64,000 nucleotides of DNA from Polytrichum commune (taxonomy: Eukaryota > Streptophyta > Polytrichopsida > Polytrichales > Polytrichaceae): positions 50,175,554 to 50,239,553 of the forward strand of contig OX485803.1 in assembly GCA_950295325.1 (NCBI GenBank), read 5' to 3'. This document shows, in pieces, positions 26,461 through 38,073 of this stretch (positions within the stretch are counted from its first letter, which is position 1; every line of letters starts with the position of its first letter). The position numbers and the translations under genes were made by a program. Below the pieces are notes generated by a model. It did not search any database. It worked only from the letters and a program-made list of their open reading frames with translations, and was not told where the DNA came from.

Positions 26461-28585
26461 GGTGGCAGTGATGGCTGTGGCGAATCGGAGAGGAGTGCAG
26501 CAGCAGCAACAGCATATGAAGCGACGAGGTTATCGCGGGGCGATGGCCAGGGGCGAACCCCTAAAACGCCATGGCCACTGCTTGAAGAAGCCCAACATTA
26601 ACCTGAAATCTACGCACCCCCTACATTTCTCCCTACCCCCTTCCCCTGCTCCTTCATCGGCCGCTTTCACCCTTCACAATGCTGTGAGATCTTCCCCATC
26701 TGTACATTCTTCCTTTTCATAGATTCTGGGGTCGAGAAACTGGGTAGTTGAGACGGTAGTGAGGAAACAGGTACCATGCAAAATAACCAGGTTTTGGAGG
26801 ACTTTGGGTTCACGACACCTACCAAGGGGGCGGTAAAAACCAGTGTTCAAGTGAAACTACACTAAATATTGTATTTAGTGTCACCAATTCTATTTCTCTT
26901 GCTCACTAATTGCAACCCGCCCGTGTAATGCAAACCTAACATTATTTTCCATTCCTTGTAAAAAACAATTGAGCATTATAGATTTTCAATGTTGCAATTT
27001 ATTAAGTGATTGTTCATCCAGATTTCAATCATCCAGGACAATAATTCATTACATGATTTGTTAGGATGCATGATTTACCAAACCTTGTTCCAATAATTGG
27101 CATTTCGATGAACTAAAAGTAAGTTGGGATGACAATTGTTCTCCACAAAATGTGCCACTAGAAAAGTTACCACGGTGACATAAAATACCATCTGACATTG
27201 AATACAATATATAATGCAGTAGACTCGTGATATAAGAAATGTCATAATTAATACATGAGTTATGGTATGCTGGAAAAAAAATCAATTATGGTTTTTGTAA
27301 TATTAAATGGATATTATGATATGGCAAGCATATGTATAGCATAGTTATCATTGTCTTGATATTGGCACAATGTTTTGATATGAGATATGCTCTACAAAAC
27401 ATGTATTTTTTTTTTTTTGAATGATTCAAAAATATTTACAATGTCATCAACGTAACAAGCATAGTGTACAATTTGTTGCAAGGAACTCGAGATATATCTT
27501 ACATATTACACAATCCGTACTTACCACTATGCCTTTCAATATGCCAACTTGTGTTTGGCCAGCAACAAATTACATATTTGCCTCCAAGACACTTATAGTG
27601 CTTTGTAGTCTCGCCATAGTATTGGTATGGGAATCCCTCACAATTATGAAAACAAGCAATTAGTCACATAATGTCTTTGCCCAATCATGCATGACTACTT
27701 CAAGATTACAAAAACAAAAGTATTGTTCAACTTATGTGATGGTATGTGGAACATAATATGGAATTTTGAATGCAAAATAATTGAGTTTGTGGTCGGTCCA
27801 ATATGCCTCGACAAGTCCAAACATACATTGTTAACTAGGAGCATTTGTCCAAATGTGATCAACATGAGAACCATAATTTTTTACGATCTTTAACAATGCA
27901 TAAAGCCATGGAGTTCATTTGATTGTGTTGAGTTTTGTTGAAGCACATCAACATTGAAGTCCCCAATTATGATTGTTGGACAAGAAGTTGGCATCAATTG
28001 TAAACACTTTTGAAGGTGGATGACAAATGTTAAAAGTGAAACAGAATAAAGAAAGAAAAACATATATCTCTTTCATCTCTTACTTCTTCCTCTTCTTTCA
28101 CTGCCCACACCTCATGCTCTTCTAAGGTAGGCAAAAGTCACCCTAGATAGGAGGAGAATAGAGGGATGAAAGTAAAGAGAATGAAAGAAATCAAAAAATG
28201 AGAGGAAAGCAAAGAAAATGACAAAAACAAAGGAAGATAAAATAATTTGAAGAAAAAAGAAAAAAGAAAACAAAGAGAGGGAGGAGAATAAGGATAAGGA
28301 GAATTTATTACATCCCACTTGTAAGAGCATGCAACCACAAACTTTCTCTGGTGAAACTAACCTTGAGCTTGAGACAATTTTATCATTTTAATCATAGGAA
28401 GGGTGGAAATTTTCTTTGATGGAGAGCTTTCATATAAGGAAAAAGTGATAGCAATTTCATTTTTGTTGAGAGATTGAGCCCATCTTTGGTGGACTCAAGT
28501 TAAGACCGACAAAAAAAACCAACAAAAGGATCAGTGAATAAGTGGTCTAAGTTAAGGAATTGTTCTCATGTTATTTTTTAACATA
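26461..28585. other. No supported gene
   Basis: The plus-strand frame at 26462-26722 starts with ATG but is a low-complexity Gln/Arg/Ser/Pro peptide without a recognisable domain. At 26860-26882 a perfect 10-bp inverted repeat (ACACTAAATA, 3-base loop) resembles the termini of the small element at 47567-47922. The sequence around 28100-28300 is purine-rich and AT-rich simple DNA. Confidence 0.4.
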
Positions 28586-28589
28586 TGCC

Positions 28590-31500
28590 CACATTCAGAA
28601 TGTTTAAAAAGCTTGAAAGAATTCAGACATAGTCCATTGCCAGTTCGAGAGTACAAAGATAGGTTTGACAAGTTGGTTGAATATTTCCCATAATTGTATG
28701 ACAAAGACAAATAAGTTTTCTTTGGTGTAGGTCTCTAGAGTTCAATTTAATATGGTATCAAGGCATCGAAGCCTTATATGCTTCGAAAAGCCTATAGTAC
28801 GTCCCTAACATTTGAGGCTCAGAATATTGAGTTAGCCATAGAGAATAAGTCTTCTTTTGATATCTCTCATAAAGATCATAATAATGGGAAAAGATGTGGG
28901 AATTAGAAAAGGTCCCAAAGATTTCAACATTCGCAAGGACATAATAACACCCGACCGAGCAGAAGACTTAGCTACAAAGACCATTTTTTTTTTTTGAAAG
29001 AAAACCTTGAGTTACAAGTGTCACGAGTTGGGGCATCTTGCTAAGGATTGTTTGCGACCAATTAGCAAACGTCCTAAACAATCAACAACATTGGCGGTGG
29101 AGACATATTCACCGATCATAGCCAAGGGCAAAGAGGTGGTTTGTATGTCTAGTGCAATTTTTGAGGAACGGGTTGTGAATGGACCTACAATGTTTTGGGT
29201 TCAAAGTATTGTTGGTAATCGATCAACTTCTATGTTGGTTGATTAAGGGTGGTCAACCCATAACTTGATGTCGTTAAAGTTTACATCAAAATTAGGATGC
29301 CAATCATCACGGGTAGATCACTTAGTGCATTTTAAAAACGACGTGCGGCATAATATAGAGAGGATTAAAATCATTTGAAATAAAAATTATAAAGGAATTC
29401 CAAATAATGAAGTGGCCATTAAATGTAGACAATCCCATTATAAGTAAGTTAAATGAACATAAAACGTGGGCCATTATTTTTTTGTAAAATTAATATAGGG
29501 GTTGAAGATAAGGATCCTAGAAGGTATGTTTAGTATGGTATGTAAATGGGTTTAGGACTCACGGGGATGGATGATAATTGGGATTTCCGTATGTCCAAAA
29601 TTACTTAAAATGAATATAGAGTACAAAAAATTGCAGTGACTTGAACAATATAAGTAATGGAAGGGTGCAAACAAATGGGCCATTTTTGAAATTTAAGTAA
29701 TTATATGGAGGTTTTAATTCAACCCTTGAAGGTAAATAGCCCCAAAACAAAATAAACCCCCCAGCCGCACGTGGTGCACAAAAATGCCTTAGAGTGATCT
29801 ATCCGTGCCAATCACCAAGATAGAACCCTACAAGGTTTGATTACCCAATGGTGAGTTGAGCCCAATTGAATGTCAATTATTGGAAGTCCTTGTGGTGTTG
29901 TAAGGAACACATTTTATTACATATTTTGATGTTTGGACATGGAGTTGATATGAAGCCATATTGAGAATGTCATAGCTCAATGTTGTGGATGCATGAATTG
30001 CTTGCAAGCATGGAAAGGTACCTAGTATGTTTTTTGATGGCAAACCATTCAAGATCAAAGATAAGAGAGCTCAACCTAAGTTACCTTTCATGTATGCAAC
30101 ACATATAAAAATGTGTTCAAGAAAGAAAGAAAAAAGTCTTTGCAATTGATATTTGTAAAATTTAATATGTTTTCGAACCAAGTTGCAAAGAACCAAAAGT
30201 GGTTGAGGATCTCTTACAAATCATCATGATATTTCCCCTAGAGGGTTGCCAAGGACACTCCCTGAAAGGGAGGTTGATCATGCTATCGAACATATGCCTA
30301 GTGTAACACCGATGGCTAAGGCAGCCTATAAACATTCTTATAAGGAGAATGTTGCATTGAAAATTCAACTATTTTTTCTGTTTGTTAAATAAGGGGTATA
30401 TTAGATCTAGCAAATATCCTCCAGGTTTTCATGTGTTATTTCAAAAGAGGGAAAATGGTATTTTGAGACTCTATGTGGATTACAGAGGTCTAAATAAGTA
30501 TACCATCAAGAATAAGTATTCATCGCCTATATGTGATGAATTGGTTGATCAATAGAGTAGGATTAGGAAATTTCAAATTATCATTTGAGTATTGAATACA
30601 ATCAAATTATAATAATAATAAATGTGACATTCAGAAACAACCTTTCAAAGTCGTTTTGGTCATTATGAATATTTGGTAATGCCTTTTGAACTAACCAATG
30701 CACCTACCACATTTATAAATCTCATGAATAACATATTCAAAGAGTACATTGGAGTCTTCACCTTTGTTTTCATGCATGGCATATTGGTGGTTTTTTTTTA
30801 AATGAGGAGGGACACAAGGAACATCTTGAGAAGGTGTTCAAAATTTTGAGCATACATAAATTGTATGTTAAAATAAGCACATGCTAGTTTTTTGTACGCA
30901 TGTGTGAATACATTGGACATGTGTTGTCTAATGAAGGTGTCTTGGTTGATCCTAAAAATATCGAGATTGTCGTTAGGTGGCCCATGCCAAAGGATAAGAT
31001 TGAGATCATACATTTTTGGGGGTTGGCTACTTAAAAGAGGAAGTATATAAAGGATTTTACCAAGATTGCGGTCCCCATGATGAATTTGATAAAGGGCATA
31101 TTTTAAAAGATCGTTTGGACTAGTGATTGTCATCCAAGCTTTGAGGCTTTGAGTAAAACTCTAATAAAAGTCCCAATCTTGAGGATTATGAATCCTTTGA
31201 AATATGGTTTGTATCGTGCATAGATGCCAATGATATGGCTATAAGTGTTATCCATTGCAAGAAAACATGATGATTGCTTATAAATTCATAAAGTTAAACA
31301 ATGCAAAGTTGAATTATTGAGTTCATGAGAACAAAATGTTAGTGATAATTCATGCATTGAAAGTTTGGCATCACTATCTCTTAGGTACGTAGTTAGTTTA
31401 AGGTTGAGATATATTATGAGTTATTACGGTATTTAGCCAATTAAGCTAATCCAAATAGAAGGCAAAGTTGTTGGATGAAATTGATTCAATAATTCAATTT

Positions 31501-31690
31501 TGAGATTCAATATGTGGTGGCGGGATTCTTTGGCATGTAGACCATTTGTCAATGCGGTATTGATATTAAAAGATATAATGCTTGCTAAGATCAATCTATT
31601 TTATAGAGATGATGTGTTATTCTCAATTAATTTTGAAAGTTTGTCAAAAGAATCTATGAACTAGAGGAAAATGATAAATATTATGTCTTT
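28590..31690 (+). pseudogene. Decayed Ty3/gypsy retrotransposon pol region
   Basis: Order and motifs fit a gypsy polyprotein: a gag-like leader; a CCHC-like knuckle near 29010 (YKCHELGHLAKDC, first Cys changed to Ser); a protease core near 29190-29290 (TSMLVD, a stop, then STHNLMSLKF); and reverse transcriptase from about 30390 (GYIRSSKYPPGF, LRLYVDYRGLNKYTIKN). Then come HLEKVFKILSIHKLYVK, IGHVLSNEGVLVDPKNIE, and an RNase H-like part to about 31450. The catalytic FLDDIL box reads FMHGIL, so both catalytic aspartates are lost, and there are many stops and frameshifts. No integrase is readable and no LTR pair was found. It is an old, inactive copy. Confidence 0.85.
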
Positions 31691-34690
31691 GTCCTAGATG
31701 CAATAATTTTATAATGTAACTCTAGGATTTGTATTATATATGTAAGGGGTCATTAAAAGAAATGTTCTCTCCAAAAAAAATGCTACATATACCTCAAAAT
31801 GCAACTTGTCCCCTCCCTAGATGGGATATCCAACAAGCTGCAACACTCCATAAAAATGAAGACCAAAACCAATCTCCTCATTTTTTTCCCCAACCACCAT
31901 ACTCCAAAAACTCCATATGGTCAAGCATTGTCATTCGTGCTGAAACCAAATACACCTTTTGTGCGGCCACATTCTGTGAGCCCGAAAAATGGACTCACAT
32001 GTTAATTAACCCTAATGCAAGTGTGGGGAAGTAAAAAGGCAATCTAAGAGGTGAACGTCACCATTCAGAAGAGAGAAATTAAAATAAATTAAAATAAATC
32101 AAAATAAAAAGGTGAGTGCAATTGTCATGTGCGGAAAAGTGGAGTCTAAGAAGGAAGAAAAGGCCAATGAGGAAGGCCAAACCCGTTTTTTCCTTGGACG
32201 GCCCGAAGATGTTGGGTAGTGCAAAAAAAAAAAAAAGGTTGGAGGGGTCTCGGGAGGTAGGAGAGGAGGGGGCTCATTAAAAAAAATTAAAAAAGGAGAA
32301 AGGGGGCGATGCGGAAGCCCTGTTGCGATGGGCAAGGACAGGTGCTGAGGAGTGTGGAAAGAGAGATTCAGCGCGAAAAACTTGTGGTTTTGCAAAGCAG
32401 AATGATGCCGCTGGGAAGAGGCTCAGAATGCAACACGATTGGAGGAGAGAGCTTCCGTTCTTCATGATGCGAGCGTGGGCGTGGGAGGCAGGAAGGAGAA
32501 CGATTCGGAGGGTTCACAACAAGAGTTGGGGGAGATCGCAGAAACAACAGCCGATGCTTTGCTCCCTTGCATGTTGGGACGTGGAGATAAGCTAGCTGGA
32601 GTCAGCCACCCAATCCACGCATGCAAACTCTCCCTTGATCTGGAACGGTCTTCAGACTTCACGAGAGAGGAGAAGTGTTTAGAGTTGCTGCTATCCGCTT
32701 CCTGGGAGGTTGTGTAAGCAAGGGATCTAACTCAAAATCAGTAGTTGTCTTATGAAGTCGGGCGCCGATCATGGGCCCGGAAGTGTCGACAATGTCGCAT
32801 CCTAGCTAGTGAATCCCTGAGTGATAATGTGGAAAATTTAAGAGCAGAGTCTATCCGCATGCCGAAAGTGGTGCAGCGTTGTATCTTGCAGATTGTGTGT
32901 GGAGTTCCGGAAGGGTGTTCATGTTGGTCTTAGTGTGGAGTGTGGATGAGCAATACATGGTTTCGATCGCTGTTTGTTTCTCTTGGGCAGTGAAAGTGCA
33001 GGTGGTAAAGGAATTTACTGAGGTTTTGGTAGAATTATAGAGAGAGGGGAAGAGGGGAAACGCGTAAAGGTCAGGTAGTCTAGGTGCATAGCATAGTCTC
33101 TTGGAGGGCTTGAATTCCCTCTACTCTACACATCCTGCCCGGATGCATCCACCATGTCCTGGTGACTTAGTGCACCATAAACAACAGCTTGCTCAACTGG
33201 AGATTGTAAGAGCAGGAGAAGCAATACTCATTTAGGAAAGGAGGAGAAGGAGGGGCGTTGTTGTTGCATAAGACGTTGTAACTTAGGGAAGTGCAGATGT
33301 TGTTATTGTTTTGAGAGTTGTGCGGAGCCATCAGAGGTAGGCGTTGAGGGATTTTGAAAGGAGGACTAGGAAGAGAGCAGCGGCGCCATTTTTTTCTGTG
33401 CAGGAGTGAGTGGCTTTGGTGTTGTGGATGTTTTGGACGATGCATCGGGAGGTCAGGAAGTTGGAGTAGTTCTGTACTATGTTTTAAGCCGCAACGATGG
33501 TGTGCCATGGTTGTATTTTTTTGTGTGTGTATGTGTCTGTGAGAGAGAGAGAGGGTTACAAGAGTTTGTGCTCTGTTTTAAGCTTGTGGCGTGGCCGGAT
33601 TGTGAGAGGAGGCTTTTACAAGAGTTTGTGCTCTCTTTTGAGGTTGTGGCATGGCTGGAATTGCGAGAGGAGGCAAGGTGCGGTGCATTTTTCTGCGGGA
33701 GCGACTTTGGTGTCGTGGTTTGGACGATGCGTATTGAGTCGGCAGAGCTTTGTACTATGTTTTGAGCCGCGGTAGAGGTTTGCCATGGCTGGATTTGAAG
33801 AGGAAATGTTGGAAGTGAGGTAGGCACTGGGAAGGGTGAAGGCACAAGATTGTCGGTCGACTGGGTCAATCGTGGAGGAAGAGCTACGAGCATCAAAAGT
33901 GTGCACCGCCTCGGGGGAAGGAGGTCACGAAGTATAGAGTCACGTGACAGAGTGCATGAGGTGAAGCAAATCTCTGCTGGAAGGGCGAATCGGGGATGCG
34001 GCCTCGCGGGCCTAGATTAGCTCGCAATGAGGAGCCAGTCGTGTTGAGAAGGGGTTGACAATTCGAGAGGAGGAGGAAATTGCTTCGCCTGGCTTCCGAG
34101 GCCAAAAAGTATCAGAGGAGTGCGGCAGGGGTAGTCACGGGGTGACAACAAGTAGGACTTGCACAAAAGCCAGTGAAGCAACAATGCCTTGGGTAATGCT
34201 AATAGGTAGGGGGCTTAGACTTACAAGGGGTTGTGGTAGGGCTAGATGTTGTGCTTGGTGGTATTGTAAGAAACTCAAGTGTTTGTAAATACTTGAAGGG
34301 TTAATGAAAAGGTGTTGTCCACACCACTTCTCTCACAATTAAATGGAACAATGGTGCATGTGTGAATGATATTTGGGTTGTGTGAAGGAGGATTCTTCTC
34401 CCCGGACTAGGACGCATTCAAGGGGGGTTGATGATTCTTGCTCACACATTCTCAATGCTATGCCTTGAAAATTGGACCAAACCATAATACAACTTGTCAA
34501 AAATATATTGCAAACTCCCCACATCCACCCTTAATGCCATGATCTAGACTGCCCAACACGTATTTGGCAATAACACCCATTCTTTCCTATCCACGTACAT
34601 TTGCACCTTAGCCTCCCAATTATACAATGCCTTTAATGATTCATGATGACTTGCCTTGATTAACATAGGCCTCATCCGCCACATTGCCAT
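31691..34690. other. No supported gene
   Basis: Several overlapping open frames between 32277 and 34288 on both strands have ordinary codon content but no domain I recognise. The GC content is higher between about 32300 and 34100 than in the surroundings, so a decayed gene or element is possible. A CCCCGGACTAGGACGC motif near 34400 is shared with the segment near 3905. Confidence 0.35.
33556..33675 (+). repeat. Tandem duplication of about 60 bp
   Basis: Two adjacent copies begin TACAAGAGTTTGTGCTCT and end with GAGAGGAGGC. Further degenerate relatives with CTATGTTTT(A/G)AGCCGC lie near 33475 and 33755, so the whole 33.46-33.80 kb stretch may be an old array. Confidence 0.8.
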
Positions 34691-35543
34691 AAACTAGATG
34701 GCTTATGTACTTTCCCCAAACTCACAACACAAGCATGTCCTACTCCCCCACCACAAGATCCCTCCAAGTGATGCAAACACTCAACATCCACCTATCCACA
34801 AAACTATTTGGCTTCCCATACCAGCCATCACCCCAACTCCACCTCCATATTAGATACAACCGAATAATTGTTCCACCCCAAACTCCTCAACACCCTCATC
34901 AATCAACAATCAATCACACATATATTATCTGACTCCACATGGATGTGCATCCTCACCCCATAAACTTTTGGACTCATATATGGAAAATGTACTAAAGTCA
35001 ATCAACAATCATTCGCACACATCCCAAAACTATTCTACTACACACACCACATATGCACCGCCCCTTGGCCCCATAGACATAGTAATATCACCTTCCTCCC
35101 CAAAATTGGCACGCCATGGCCAAAACCTACCCCCACCTACACTACCATCAATAAACAACTATCTTTGTAGCCCCCCTCACTCTCCAACCGACTGACCCCA
35201 ATTCCCAAGCCTACACCATCAATGTGATTTGCAGTGTTCGCATAGACTCCAAACCATACTCCAATGGAAGTACCAAATCAAACACATGTACTTATGCCAA
35301 TGGCAAGGCTACCCCAACTCGAAAAACACATGGGAATTGGAAGAGAAACTCTTTGGCACCCACGATCATTGCAACCCCGCTCACAACACCCTCCTCCCCA
35401 CCCACTACTACACACACACCACACATGCAATCTTCACAAAATACACCACAAACGCTACTTTCAACCACAAACTATAGACACATGCTATGTGGAGAAACCT
35501 CCCAAATATCCACCCTCCACACCACATGATGTAACCCATACAT

Positions 35544-35582
<39 letters not shown>

Positions 35583-37400
35583 CCATCCCCACCCTCCATA
35601 TATGGGCCCCCACAACACACCTTCATACATCCACTAACATACCCCCTACATGAGTTATCCTCCACACAACCGAACTAATGTGACTCACCCAAAAATACTT
35701 ATTGGACATACTAGCCTTTTCACTCACCCATTCATACTACTCCAACCCACTTTCATGTCACTTCAAATTGCACAATTGCCACTCACCCCATATGCGAGAC
35801 AAAATCTTCGGCACCCATGGCAACACACACTCCACCCAATGGGCATGATGAGGACCAACCCACCCCCCAAACTCTCAAACAACATTAAAAACACTACATT
35901 GGGCTAGAATGGCATCACACATGGACCTTGAAGCCTTAAGCATCCTCGTCCTACCATACAAAGATTGTTACAACAAAGACACCCCCTCATCGGTCCACAT
36001 CCCAACACCCAAATACTCACCACCTCAACCTACACACCCTAAAATACGGCCCCAACCGAGATTTCCCACATACCTACCTAGCTGAAACCAACATCATTAG
36101 CATACTATGTGTGCACCAATTCCGAACACCCCCATTATTCCTATTTTTGCATAATTATTCCAATAGCACCTAGAATTTGTGCTCCACCTTACTGAACTCC
36201 TTTTCACACAAATCCCCACCCCATTGGAGACATCCTCCAAGGTCAACCTATCCAAGAAATTAACACATACACCGCCCACCTCATACTACTTTGAATATTT
36301 TCTCCCCCTCCCCCTCCCCCTCCTAGCATTGTTCTACATACTAGCACAACAAAAATACCCCACCACACACACCTACTACACATGGGGCTCTTTCACACAC
36401 ACACACACCCAACACTCCGCCATGAAGTTGAAGGCACTACATGGCTAGGAATATACCACCCCGCCAGAACTACCTAATATGCCTATAGACTCCCAAGCCA
36501 CCAAAACATCATACGCGTTGAGTTAACAACAATATTTGTAGCCATTCACTTCACCAAATATCACGCAACCCATTCATACATCTTCACAAACAAACTCAAC
36601 TTCATCTACCTTATCCACAACCACCTCCGACATCCCTCCTCCCAACATAACCATCCTGACAAAATGCTCATCCAAATTTTAACCCGATGATTGTCACAAC
36701 ACACAACCCTCCTCACCCTCTAAGAATTCCGCGCACACTATCATTGGTAGTGAAACAATTGATAAAATAGCCAAAATCGGTGCCAACAACCCCCACCACC
36801 ACCATCCCCCCAATACATACAACATTCACCACCCCCTTTAAACACTATGAGATATTTACAAAACATCCACACACCACACTCATCTAACACCTCGAACATT
36901 TAAGGAATAGACCTGCCAATTCACGACCACGATATTATCCCAATTCCCATATGTATCAAAATGGCTCAACAACCCACTAGTTCAACCCCCAATCTCCAAC
37001 TACATTTACTCAATACCAATGCATTTGCACCACAAGACCATGCCAATGCCACGCTTGACTCAAAACATAACATCTTAATCATCACTACCATCTCCCCAAA
37101 GATCACCACACATTTTCTAAAAGACATTGGTTGGTATGTGACACTCATAATCCTCGCGGCATGCATCCGAGGAGGCACCGACGTGAACAATATCATCAAC
37201 TTATTCGAACAATGCTATATCCCTACAATGACCATTCACACATGCATGCAACAAAAATTATTTAATAACCATCAAATACCTCACCTCACTCATGCTCAAC
37301 AAAAGAAAATTGGAAAATTGCCATCAACCAATCAATCCCACCTAAAGCACCCACCAAAACCACCTAGAGCACCAAATACCCAATAATGAATCCCCATACA
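34690..37400 (+). pseudogene. Decayed A/C-rich retroelement with RNase H
   Basis: The plus strand is very G-poor and A/C-rich. A chromodomain-like stretch lies at about 35236-35352 (QWQGYPNSKNTWELEEKL), RNase H at about 36514-36800 and a conserved C-terminal region at 36961-37345. RNase H reads VELTTIFVAIHF, then IFTNKLNFIYLIHNHLRHP, HNHPDKMLI and IDKIAKIGANNPH, with several stops and at least one frameshift. The C-terminus reads IGWYVTLIILAACIRGG, FEQCYIPTMTIHTCMQQ and, in another frame, LMLNKRKLENCHQP. This order recalls an RNase H-containing reverse-transcriptase family of green plants and algae whose proteins end in a similar domain. The family name is uncertain and the RT itself was not found. 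Confidence 0.7.
35548..35579. repeat. (TA)n microsatellite
   Basis: Sixteen TA units inside the decayed A/C-rich retroelement. Confidence 0.95.
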
Positions 37401-37899
37401 TGATACTAACCAACTCAACTAAAAATACCAACCTTGGGAATTAAACCCAACATAGTTTACCACAAACCCATACACCCAACCCCAACGGGCCACTAAAGCA
37501 ACCCCGAAATTCCACTAGTGGCCCACTCCTCTGTCTCCTCCGGCTTTGGTTACCCACATGGACCACTTTCGCCGCAAGGCAATAAAACTTGTTCCATAGC
37601 CTTCATCGGGTTAACATATGAGCTCGCAACTATGATCAAGGTGAAGGGTCCCTCATTCAAACCCACACTTAGTGGTTGGCGTCATTATCGTCGTCATCGT
37701 CTCTCTCTCTCTCTCTCTCTCTCTCTTCAACAATGGCTTAAACCTATAATCAATATGGTATTCTAATGAAATGCTTCATGATTTGACACACGTAGTATAG
37801 CACATGTAATATGCATTCTTTTATGTGTAAAAACAAAAATGTAATAGTCATATCTTATAACACAATTGTCAAAACAAGTGTAAAGTTTACACTATACAC
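37401..37899. other. No gene seen; (CT)n tract
   Basis: Sequence between the retroelement relic and the MULE-like end. A (CT)n tract of about 13 units lies at 37700-37726. Confidence 0.5.
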
Positions 37900-38073
37900 C
37901 CTATAACCGGATTTCATTATTTTAAGCTCACTGCTCACATGTCACCGCTTATCATTCACAACATACCACTCACATGTTACCACTTGTAGCTCACATGATA
38001 CCCTTCTTTGGTCATACATTACCATACAAAACTCATTGTTCACTCCTCATCTCTCATATCTTAGCTTCCCTTG
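37900..38073. mobile_element. Orphan MULE-like right end
   Basis: This segment resembles the right end of the large element at 48330-54937. It has repeated GCTCAC/CATGT/TACC subrepeats (CTCACTGCTCACATG, CACTCACATGTTACC) and finishes CTCTCATATCTTAGCTTCCC, close to CGCTCATAAGATAGCTTCCC there. No matching left end was found, so it is either a fragment or the end of an element whose other end has decayed. Confidence 0.55.

Noticed and set aside
26462-26722. A divergent gene next to the importin gene
   Set aside because: The 86-codon frame is low-complexity, has no domain and no supporting splice pattern. It lies in the promoter-side flank.
32323-32717. Two plus-strand frames of about 90 codons
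   Set aside because: They overlap each other and minus-strand frames and show no recognisable domain or consistent splice sites.
35264-35653. A 129-codon protein in the A/C-rich region
   Set aside because: The frame is His/Thr/Pro-rich and overlaps the chromodomain-like frame, which has recognisable residues. Composition alone explains it.
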